A stretch of 64,000 nucleotides of DNA from Tubiluchus corallicola (lineage: Eukaryota; Priapulida; Priapulimorpha; Priapulimorphida; Tubiluchidae): NCBI GenBank assembly GCA_030141605.1, contig JAQGDQ010000139.1, positions 1 through 64,000 of the forward strand, in the 5' to 3' direction. Each line of letters opens with the position of its first letter. The stretch's first letter is position 1. The position numbers and the translations under genes are program-made. The notes below the pieces were generated by a model that saw nothing but the letters and a program-made list of their open reading frames with translations, ran no database searches and had not been told where the DNA came from. This document shows, one piece after another, positions 1 to 10,151 of the stretch.

Positions 1-644
1 AAGGTAAGGCCACAGCCAAATAATATTAAAGCATTTTAGAGTAAACTAACTTCTTTTAAGTTGCTGATCAAACTAACCAAACTGGATGTTAACTACACAT
101 TGTGGTTTCATCATACTTAATAACTTGGGAAATTTCGTCTGCTTAGCAATTTGTCTATAAATCTTGACCAATATCAGTGAAACATTAATTTCATATGTTT
201 GCTGCCGCTTGCTTGGAAATGTTTCGAACATTTCTGTGCTAAATAAATTAAGCATGTATTTTCAGGCTTGTTAATGTTAATGATATAGGTCACCATTCAT
301 GTTGTTCATGTAAATGATTTTCTAAATTATCACTCTCAACCACTGCAATCTTAATTAGATTACTTAATCGATCTGTTATGTTGAATTGTTTATGTTGAGA
401 AATAACAAAGTTACTGGCAAACTAACCTCCACTTTGTGTGTTTGCATTAATGCATTTGAATGACTGATGTTGATGTCAAATGGAGCTGCATTGCATTTTA
501 CAAATGTTACTATTGCTGCTTTTATTATTTGAACATTAATCATCTTGAAATGTCATGCATGAATAATAAAACTGTTCATCCGCACTCACGTTTTAAAGTT
601 TAGCTCTTGGACTGGCTTTTATTTGCAAAATCATTTTTTTTCAG
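1..644 (+). other. Exon end and last intron of an upstream gene
   Basis: The first three bases AAG followed by GTAAGG at position 4 form a strong 5' splice site. A pyrimidine-rich stretch ending in TTTTTTTTCAG at 634-644 is a strong acceptor. I therefore read bases 1-3 as the end of a coding exon and 4-644 as the last intron of the gene whose terminal exon follows. The phase fits: AAG as a complete codon, then GTG at 645. The intron itself is AT-rich, and I see no other feature in it. Confidence 0.6.
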
Positions 645-977
645 GTGGGAAAAAGCGAAATAAAATTTGAAACGGAAGAGGACTGGTTAGCCTGGTTGCG
701 GAATTCTAACCGTTTAGAAGATAATACCGAAAAAGAAATATATGAGGAACTCAAAACCTCGAACAATGTGTTGTTAAAGATGGCAAAAAAGTTTAGCAAA
801 GGTGCACAGGAGGAGTTCAGAAAAGCTTATGTAGCCCAAAGGCAAATTCTGAAACGTAGAGCAGAACTGAAAAAGAGAGGCGCGAGCATATACGAACCTG
901 ATGACTGGTGGGGATATGAACTCATCTACATTAAAAAAGAACGAAGTTTTTGGGATGGCATCATTGCCTCTGTTTAA
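645..977 (+). CDS. Terminal coding exon of an unidentified gene (partial)
   Basis: This open frame starts directly after a strong acceptor (AG at 643-644) and runs 110 codons to TAA at 975-977. GTG at 645 is an internal codon, not a start. The encoded C-terminus is rich in Lys and Glu and looks helical, with several Trp residues (EDWLAWL near the beginning, DDWWGY near residue 90). It ends in a short hydrophobic stretch, with no clear membrane segment. I do not recognise the family. Exon status rests on the acceptor, the matching donor at base 4, the length of the open frame and its balanced amino-acid composition. A second overlapping frame at 901-1125 is less protein-like. The rest of the gene lies upstream of the window. 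Confidence 0.55.
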   Translation: MGKSEIKFETEEDWLAWLRNSNRLEDNTEKEIYEELKTSNNVLLKMAKKFSKGAQEEFRKAYVAQRQILKRRAELKKRGASIYEPDDWWGYELIYIKKERSFWDGIIASV

Positions 978-1349
978 TATTCTCTGCTGTACTTGTGACT
1001 GTGAATGTGAGTTACCATGGTGTCTCTATGTTGCCTGGACAGTTCTTGTTGTTTCATTCTTCTTCCTACCTAGTTATGCTTTACGGACTAAGCTAACGGA
1101 TATAACAAAAACGTTAACTGGTTGATTTCATGGTGACATCATTCTTTCAAAGCCTGTTTTTCAGTGAACCAACCTATATTTAAAAGATTTTAAAAGTCAT
1201 CGTAAAATTGAATAATGTACAAGTAAAACTATAATTTGTAGTGCTGCCTAATTCAATGATGATAGTGTCCTTACAGTCACTTTCAAGCTGAGAGGCATGC
1301 ACCGATGGAAGATAACAGCAAGTTTTTTGTGATTCTGCAACTGCTGGCT

Positions 1350-1665
1350 GGCAGAATTGATTATTAAGGACATGCACGATGATGTTCTACTTGGTACCGA
1401 ATGGACTCTGAGTTTGCTGAGGAAAAGATACAGAATAACTCGTGCTAGAATTCTTATCAAGCGCATCTGTGAAAAATACATTACATGTAAAAAACACTAT
1501 ACAACAAATTGTCAGCAGAGAGTGGCTGATTTACCCAGGGAAAGGAATACACCAGGTGAGCCATATTTTTCCTACACGGAAATGGATGCATTTGGACCTT
1601 TTCATGTCATGGTTGGCACTGCAGATGGCAACTTGGCAGATGGGAACAGCATTCTGTGAGGATTT
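1350..1665 (+). mobile_element. BEL/Pao-type retrotransposon remnant (integrase region)
   Basis: The frame from 1357 to about 1659 encodes an H2C2-type integrase zinc-binding region: HDDVLLG, then RKRYRI, then CEKYITCKKH. It continues into ADLPRERNTPGEPYFSYTEMD followed by FGPF. The spacing of the Cys pair and the phrase ADLPxxRxxPGxPxFxYxxxDxFGPF are typical of BEL/Pao integrases at the start of the DDE core (established family knowledge). Only about 100 codons survive and the frame ends at 1657-1659, so this is a dead fragment. Confidence 0.7.
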
Positions 1666-3990
1666 AAAATGAGAACAAACAATAGGATTTAAAATTGAAG
1701 ATAAGTAATAACATAATCCTCTTACAGTTTTAGTTATCTATAATGGTTATAAATAGATTCGACTAAAAAGAAAATACTCTCTTTCGCTCTTTTGTTTAGT
1801 GTAAAATAAATAAGGGCAATTAGTAGGCATGTAATTAACAATATCTTTGTTTGTACATCTGTAACTGTATTTTGCGTTTAATTAATAATATCGTTATAAA
1901 TATATCTGTAGCCGTATTTTACTTGTATGTTTGTGTTTAAAATGTAATTTCTTTTCATATTATGTAATGTATTTTTAATTATTTGAGTAAATAAACCGAA
2001 CTAAATTGATTACAGCAGTACCGCCTCTTTGTGTGAAACGAGGATCGCCGAGGACTTCAATTTCGGGTGGCGGGACATTCGGATGAAAGTGTATTAAAAA
2101 GGACGGCGTATAGAATAACAATAGTATAATAGTATTGTTTGAATCTGTATTGTTGGTTACAGTTCTTTGCTATTATTTCAGTGCAAACCTAGAATACAAG
2201 CACACATGAACACGAGTTTATTCCTTCAATAAAGCACGCTTGTACGCGTTTCGTTTACTACAGCTTTAGTACGTGTTCATTCTCAGATCTATGTTGCTAG
2301 AGGTCCGGTTCCGAATCTGAATTTTTCTGCCTTAAAGTTCCGGCACCGGATTTGAAATATTGTAGCTTAAGCAATCTGGCGTCAGACCAGAATAACTTTT
2401 AGGCAGTGATTAGTGGTACAGATCTGTGTCCAGAAATCAGTAATTACACTAAGGCCTTAAAAATATGCACCCGTATCCCGAAAGGTATTAACTACAAAAT
2501 ACGCATGAAATACAGAAAGTTAGGCCCGTATCTGGATAGGCATTGAACAGAAAAATTACAATAGTGCGCACTGACATGTTCAGATCAGTATTAGATAATG
2601 TAAATGTAGCCGCTTATTTCTGTAAATATTTTTAAAATGTACAATTAACTGGAGGGAGTGTATACATACAAATGATGAGGATATTTTTTTGCAAAATAAC
2701 CACTATTATAATTTTAAAACTGAATTAAAGTAATATCTGGTGAGAAAATATTTGAAATTTATACAGCTATATCTAATAACACACAGTGAAGCACTTTTTA
2801 AAACCCCATACATGAAACAGTTGACGCATCGAATCTGCTGCAATTTCACAAATTGTTGAAGAGAGACCGTCAATACCCGTGTTGCGGTTAGGTCTCTTAG
2901 ACTTCGCAAGCAAGTATCCATCCTGAAAATAGAAGTACCCGTCTGCTATGCCGGACATGCATACACTAGGCTTTTGTAGAAAAATCGTCTGGGAACATGA
3001 CATTGAGAAACCGGTGGGCAGTTCAGAGTTTCAATTGTAAATAATTATAATGTTTTCTCTAACATCCAGGTCATCAAATTAATATTATTAATAATTATAA
3101 ATATCTATATAAACGTAACGCTCATTATTATACATTATTCCGGCACCTTTGGTAATGTAAGGAACATGTTCAGTGTAGTCAGCTGTCCTACAGTTATAGA
3201 CTTATCTAATGTTAAAATGGACCTAAATCAACGTCATACATGCAATCACCTATTTACTCTAGTGTGACTTTGCCGCAGAGTGGTTGAGTATTAAGGAGTG
3301 TTATTTGACTGGCATACATATGAAACTAGGCATGAGCATGGCGGCTGCTGCTGCTCAATGTTTTGGTATGTTCTTTGTATTTTGGACAAAGTTGCACAGT
3401 ACCGGACCTGTAAGAGAAAATTTATCGGATACAGTGCCGGACCACTAGACACATTGTTCTAAGATTGAGGTTCCCTACCACAAAAACGTGTAAGCGTTTA
3501 TTGTGGTTATCAAAGTAGTTAAAAAGCGTAATTTTTGCGTTCGTTATACCTTGCACAGTTTTCGTCCTCATTTATGTTAAGCAATGTTATTAAAGAAATT
3601 GTGCCAGCCGGTTTAATCAAACCTGTGACTCTATTTGCTGACTTTTTGATCCCTGTTACATGCTTATTCCATTTCAAGTCTTACGAAATCCATATGATGA
3701 AATCTTTCACTTCATTTGGCTGATTACTTTTGGACCCACGAATTTTGTACATCTGAAATCATACTTTGGTCTTATGCGAAGCACAGAGCACTTAGCCGAT
3801 TTTGGGGTCAATAAGTACAATTTACGCCATCTTTCTACCTGAAATGCAACGTTTTATAGGTCTATGCAGTTTTGGTATGTATGTACATCAGCTACATGTA
3901 ATACTGGCTTTCCATTAAGATATCAGGAAAGGTCATCCACATAGATTAGGAAGCAGTATAATTCCAAACGAATTCCTTGTGAGATACCAC
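1666..3990. other. Intergenic AT-rich DNA, possibly an old LTR
   Basis: No gene is visible. The segment after the integrase remnant (about 1800-2090) contains two related AT-rich lines with TCTGTAACTGTATTTTGCG / TCTGTAGCCGTATTTTACTT. It then has a GC-richer stretch ending GGCGGGACATTCGG near 2070-2084, which may be a decayed LTR, but I cannot define boundaries. The small frames at 2706-3003 and 3535-3842 show no recognisable domain. Confidence 0.3.
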
Positions 3991-5520
3991 TTTCCATGTG
4001 TATCCAGATCAATTTTTAGCTATAACAATTAACAGGAAACTCTTAAACCATCTTAAAAGCCGACCTCTAATACCACCATACTTCATCTCAAGCAGCAACC
4101 GATTGAATGGGGCTGAGTCAAATGCAGGGTCGAAATCGATGTACATTATATCAATACCTGGGAAACAAGGATCATCGAATGCCTTTGTCCAATTGTTCAG
4201 ACTCTGCAAAAGATTTGTGGCAGTAGATCTACTGGGAAGTAACCCATGCTGGTTTGCACAGATACAATCATTGCTCACAAATAATGGAATAAGAAAACTC
4301 CAAATTGTGTTTTCAAATACTTTCACAACAACAGTGTTAAAAACATTGAGAGGAGATCGCTAACAATTTCCTGCTTCAGCACCTGTGGGATCGAGCTGTG
4401 GTCCAATTAAAAGGTACTATTCCAAAGTCAAGTGAGTTTATGAAAAACAGGTATGACGGACATGCTAGCTGCCATGCACGTTTCTTTAATACAATATTCT
4501 TGATATAGTCTGGCTCAGATGACCTGAAGGGGTTCAATGAAACTAGTCTTTTGCATATATCATTCACTGTAAGCTTGTTGGTAGTGGTCAGACTATGGAG
4601 GAGAAACAGGAACATTGGCTCAGATGTATATATATATTAGCAAACTCATTATTGATTACCTACATGAAATCCACATGACTGGAAATTACAGAACCACATC
4701 CATCAGTAGCTTGAATGGAACTGATATGGTATTTTGGTTTGATGAAATGCTTGGCGTATCTAAAAAACTTTATTGCATTCTTACCTAAATTACTCAGAAG
4801 TTTATGCTCATATTCAATTCTGTATGCTCGTACTTCGTTTGCTAATTCAGTGGCAGCTTTCTGGTATTGCTCGTACGCACTGCTTAGATTGCATTTCTTG
4901 TACAACTGCCAAAGTTTCTGCTTTATTTGTCAATGTCTTAATATGCCATTATTCGCATCCATGGAAATATAAATTTCTCTGTTAGAGTTTTGACAGGGGC
5001 AAGTTTATTAATTGCATAATAGTAACAACTTTTAAACACATGCCAGCACTCATTTAATTGACAGGTTGGTAAAGATATGTAACCAATAAAGAGAATTAAA
5101 AGATTGTTGCATTGATTTCCAATCAGTTGACCAAAAACAATATGTGGATTTACCAGTTTCTGGTTTAAAGACTCCTTCAACAGCAATATTTATAACAACA
5201 CTGTGATCACTTTTGGAAAACCCTTGGGAATCAGTTACCAAAACATGTTCTGCACAATTGCATAACACCAAATCAAGCACATTAACTTTCCTTATAGGGT
5301 AATTGACCAATTGAAAGAACAAATTGTTATTTAGGGTATCAACAAACTGCCTCTCTAAGGCTGATGATGGCACTGGACATTCCCACAAAAAGTTTGGAAA
5401 ATTAGTCTCGACAAAATACCTGCTCTATCTGGAAGGAAAGCAAACTCACTGCCAGTGAACTGTATATGCTGCCTTTGTACATGTCACTGACTCAAATCTG
5501 CGCTGCATTCCAAACTTAGT
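3990..5520 (-). mobile_element. Truncated non-LTR retrotransposon (CR1/L2-type LINE)
   Basis: Read on the minus strand, from about 5500 down to 3990, the conceptual translation in shifting frames gives the end of an endonuclease domain (VLDLVLCNCAEHVLVTDSQG, then KSDHSVV). The linker follows, then reverse transcriptase blocks: SLNPFRSSEPDYIKNIVLKK at about 4520, and QHGLLPSRSTATNLLQSLNN with an aspartate block IDFDPAFDSAPFNRLLLEMK at 4009-4326. These are hallmark blocks of CR1/L2-like LINE ORF2. Stops and frameshifts separate them, and the YADD block is absent, so the copy is dead and truncated. Confidence 0.8.
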
Positions 5521-7729
5521 TATTAACACTCACTTTTTTGTTTTTCAAAGTTTGTTTTCAAAACTCAATCAATTGTGGTTTTGTACTACCTGTCATTATC
5601 ATAATCTTGATACCAAAAGTGGAATATTGCGAAAATGAAGTTTAATTTATTTCATAGTATTGACTTACTTGTGAACTAATTGACAAAAGTTTTTTGCAGT
5701 GTGTTGTCTTATTAATGAACAATTAACTTTTTTGTATCTTGCGAGAAACACTGTGGAACATTCTTTATGCCTCTCGTGGCAAAAACGTTCAATTAGTGCA
5801 GCTTTTGCTAATGGCGTAAAACGCGGTGAACCCACTGCGAGTTGACAACTTACGATATTCAACACTTACATTGTACAGTATATACCCGACCTTGACTCGG
5901 TTAGGTATTCTGCTGAAAGGATTGTCATTGTGTTCATCTATTTAATTCCATAAAGTTTGCAGATGGGATATCTTTTGCTGCTATAAAATCTTTAAATATA
6001 GCATATGTCAGTGTGTAATGTTAAACATCCTAACCACGAGAGCAAAAGTTAACCTACAGGAATTAGTTAAAATTGTGAAAAACTCAAAATATTGTCAGCA
6101 ATGCAGTGTAGTTGCAAAACTGTAGGCTTAAATTAAAAAAGCATGTTTCGTGCAAAAAAGAAGCCCAATGATAAATTATGCTAGAATGGATTAATTTCGG
6201 CACATAAAAATTGCTAGTGCACCGCTAGCGCAAGGTAATTTTAGAATTTCCTCATGATACGTGGGTTTTACCAGCGTTGATAAATATAAGCTTATGTGAA
6301 CCCCATGCATAAAGAGGCTATGAAATATTCTATGTACAATAGTGAATAAACATTTAAGAACTATTTTAGCTTTACTAGAATACTCAGTCCGTTTAAACAC
6401 TGAAACTCCGTTTTCAAATTTTTACCAGATGCTTTATCCATTTTTTCATTAAAATATTGAAGTTTTCTGACAATATTAAATTTTCAATGTCTCAAACTCC
6501 ACAACATGCACAAGTTAGTACCAAGTAATTGTGGCTTTTGTCAGAGGTCCAAGTTTACCCAAATGTTTATAGGTTATTAGTGCTGAAGTTGTGGACCTAT
6601 TTTAACTTGTTAAATTAGTTGTTGACCAAATTTTTTACGTTAATAATTTAATTATTGCCTGTTCATCGCTAGATTTAGACAGTTTCCATGTCATACTTTT
6701 TATAAAATTACATGCACTTTTATTTTTTACATTTTGTTGCACGAAATTTTTAACTTATTATTTATATCATGTTGTGGTCAGCTGGACTGAAATACTGTAA
6801 TGTGATAATAGTAATAGGCCTTGTTACAACTGATAATAAAATTAATGCCCGATATTGTAATGGAAAAAATTGCCGCGCAACGTAATAGGAATCAAAATGT
6901 AATCTAATAATTGACCATTAATGTAATAAAAAACTAGTGCATAACGAAGACCCCGAAACGTCTTAATGTCATAACCCAAAAGTTTAACGTGCGTTGTAAC
7001 ACTACGCATGGGTGATGGCAGGCGGACGCACTGATGCACACGCGTCCGCAGAATTTCTTTTTTTTGCTGTAAACCAAGAAACACATCAACCACTTGTTTG
7101 TTTGCACAGTCCATGTGCAGTAAGCTTTTAGGTAAATGTAGTTGCACTTTGATCTGCATTTAGAGGGTGGGCCTAAGAGGGTGCCCCCTTTCATGTTAGT
7201 AGTGAAATTATAAGTCACGAGTTCGAGGTGACATAATGAGTTTTAAACCAGTGAAGTTGCCTGAGGAAATAGCTTCTAGCACCTGCAAAATGGTGTAAAA
7301 TGCATGTGTTCCTGAGACGTTTTACCGTTTAGCTGTCCAGTCCGGTGGGAAAAATGAGCACACACGCAAGCTTATTACTTAACAGTCTCAAATTAGTTTC
7401 ATGTTTGACTATCCACATTCTTTTGGTAGATAATCTTGACACTAAATAAATTAAGCTTATCTTGGGTCATCTGCATTGCAGCATATTACGAACTTGCTTT
7501 TAAAATATATGACTACTACAGTAGAATACAATGAATATTACCTAGGTAAATGTAGATAAAATATAGCAGAATTTTTGATGTTTGTGGCCATTTAGCAGAA
7601 TTTAGATATTATTTGAGGCCTCCAAAATATGCTTAATTACAGGAAGACCCCCCAGCTGCATGTGCATCAAATTTTTTAAACTCTGGCAGCGCCCATGTCA
7701 CTACAGAAACACATAATGTTTAAACAAAC
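5521..7729. other. Intergenic DNA, nothing recognised
   Basis: AT-rich sequence with only short open frames. A minus-strand frame at 5665-5865 has a vague helix-turn-helix look but no decisive motif. No RNA gene or defined repeat boundary was seen. Confidence 0.3.
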
Positions 7730-7865
7730 AGTCTAACCGAACCGGAATAATATAGCTGAATCAATGTACCAGTAGTGTAGTGCTGTGGGAATACGTGAGT
7801 CTAACCGAACCGGAATAATATAGCTGAATCAATGTACCAGTAGTGTAGTGCTGTGGGAATACGTG
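7730..7865. repeat. Perfect 68-bp tandem duplication
   Basis: Bases 7730-7797 are repeated immediately at 7798-7865. The unit begins AGTCTAACCGAACCGG and ends GGGAATACGTG. The two copies appear identical over 68 bp, so the duplication is recent or an assembly artefact. Confidence 0.95.
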
Positions 7866-8699
7866 GTAGTAGCACGTTTTCTTACTCTTTTTGTAGGGGG
7901 ATGGTGTTCACACCTAGTGCTTGTGCAGCAGCTCCTGACTTGGAATTATAAACAATTGCTTATATTTATTCCTTTTTTAAAATATACAGTTTTGTAAAGG
8001 CAGAGTAAGCCAGCAGGCTTAAAGCGCTTATGCTGATCATTTAATTATATTATTAAAAAAGAACTTCGTTAGCACCAAGTTAAAACGACAAGTTAACATA
8101 TAATTAACATTATTCCTTAAGAATGTATTGTGCTGTATTCCTATTGTGCTGTAAAACTTTTACAAAGTTTTCCCTTCTAATCCAATTTACATTCAAATAG
8201 CAGATGATGTGAGGTTTATTTTACCTCACCTCTAAACACTGGTGCACATTATTTTCTTCACAACCAGTATTGTACAGGAAGGCATCTTGTGCAGCCATCA
8301 TGGCAGTTGTCCTGCAGTCCTAATTGTGATGAAATCACAAGTGCTTTTAAGCACCAGGATATGGATTCCTTGACTTTGAAGACTTATGCTTATATACATT
8401 TAACATAATTGCACCACTCGTTAATACAACAGTGTGTTACAATAATACAACAACATTGTTTTGTGTTGCGACCATTTTAAAAACTATGGCAATTTTTGAA
8501 TTAAAAATAACAGAAATGGATTCCTTAGGTCCAACTACCCTGATATAGTTGTCTTAACCACCTCTTAATGTTAATATTTTGATTCATGCTGTGAACAAAA
8601 ACTTTTTGGCTATTTTGATTTTTTTTGCATTTTTAGCCCTTTTCCGCTAGTTTTTGAAGCTGGCAACAGGTTTTTTGGATTCAGCATGTCAAATTGTAA

Positions 8700-8785
8700 A
8701 TTCGTGTAGTCTACAAAAGGTGAGAGAGGAATACAGAAAGAGAGAGAGAGGGGAGGAGAAAGAGGGAGAGAGAGAATAGTGGGAG
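8700..8785. repeat. GA-rich low-complexity tract
   Basis: An interrupted (GA)n run with GGGAG interruptions between about 8718 and 8785. The overlapping minus-strand frame at 8610-8792 is a by-product of the repeat. Confidence 0.8.
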
Positions 8786-8809
8786 AAAGCAAGCTAAAGC
8801 TTTACCTCG

Positions 8810-9185
8810 GGTAAAACTTGGGTATGCACTAGTCACCTGGTTACTGCAGTACATCACTCTAATTAACCAGATTCAACAGATTCAGAGATGTTGCCTTCGA
8901 ATTATGACTAAGGGACAAGCTGAAGATGTCACCATACTGTATCAGAAACGGAAAACTATAGGTCTTATTCATTGTTACAAAACTTTGAACGAGTTGACAT
9001 CTTGACTAACGATGACTTCTTCGCCCCGACTCATCACCTCTATGATCTACGTGGACATTTGATGACACTTTCATCATGCAAACAGAAGACATCACTTTTT
9101 CACCGAAAGAGTTATTCTCTGCTGCCTTGCCAGATGCCGTGATTAGTGCCCCAAATGTTAGTATTTTCAAGAGCAAATGATGGCT
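8810..9185 (+). mobile_element. LINE ORF2 3' end fragment
   Basis: Plus-strand translation gives the typical post-reverse-transcriptase tail of a CR1-like LINE. It reads IQQIQRCCLRIMTKGQ, then a frame with KTIGLIHCYKTLNEL, then FFAPTHHLYDLRGH, and ends in a Ser/Arg-rich stretch. The arrangement (IQRRxLR, LxxRR, YK, LR) is characteristic of LINE C-termini. Frames are broken and no RT core is present. Confidence 0.6.
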
Positions 9186-10139
9186 CAGCATTAGCGCCAT
9201 TGTGGCCTGCTGAGTTATTAAGTTTTGAAAGTAAATTATTCTGTTACTGTTTCAGCATTAACTATCCGAGTTGGAGGCTATTATATTATCGGCGGTAACA
9301 GGTTTTCATTACATAGTGGGCAACTGGCTCATCAAAAAACAAAAAATAGTATTACAGAGTCTCTGTGTTGTTTTGAAGAGTTGTAGGTTTCTCATATTGT
9401 GTTTCCCTCTTGGTTGCAAATGCAAAGGTGTGAAAATTGTATTTTGTTCTAACACTTGTTGCAATGGTTTCGCCTATTTACGTAGACTGCTTGTGTTAGA
9501 CTAATTGTTTGTTGTAGCTGTGATCTTTGCTTGAATCTGATGTATAAGGTACATTTTTATGTTTTCGTTATAGAATCTCTTTCTAAGTTATTTCCACTTG
9601 TATTCTGACAATTTCATTTTCACTCTTTCGATTGTGGCTGTTTCATGTATTTAATTTAGTATTTGTTTTGCTTGCTTTTAATAATGGGGATTCTTGTAAT
9701 TTTTTGCACTATATTTTTAATAGATGGATAGTTGCGTGATCATGACTATATTGCTCGAAAGCATAACGTTGCAGATGAGCAGTTGTTTGTATTGGAACAA
9801 AAGCCATGCTTTGCTTAAGCGGGTGCTGGCTGTTATTTTCATTTAAAGAATTCATTTTCCCCCATCAAGAATTGGTTTTAAGATTGTGGTTTGTTCCATC
9901 ATTCATTTAACTAGTACACCTGGTACATCATGTAATTTAAAAGGCTGTCGAGTGTCACAGCCGCCAAAATCTAAACCTGACTCTGCCTTCCTTTTATGTA
10001 TTTATTGCAGTTTAACAAGTGCTGGTTTGTATCATTGGTATTCATCCCCAGTTGCATACTGGGCTTAACAACTGGTCCTGTAGACAAGATCATCAGTGGG
10101 TCCATTTTTAATAACTTATTTTTTTATTTTCTTGTCTAG
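9186..10139. promoter_or_regulatory. Upstream region of EXO1 with a probable 5'UTR intron end
   Basis: No coding feature is seen. The segment ends in a strong 3' splice site (TTTTTTATTTTCTTGTCTAG at 10120-10139), 12 bases before the EXO1 start codon. A 5'UTR intron is therefore likely and the promoter lies somewhere in or beyond this stretch. I cannot place the untranslated first exon. Confidence 0.45.
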
Positions 10140-10151
10140 GTTTTAGTTAAA

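Noticed and set aside
901-1125. Cys-rich 74-codon ORF overlapping the first exon
   Set aside because: It overlaps the better-supported terminal exon in another frame and lacks splice or promoter support.
5665-5865. 66-codon minus-strand ORF with a vague helix-turn-helix look
   Set aside because: No family motif, splice site or neighbouring exon supports it.
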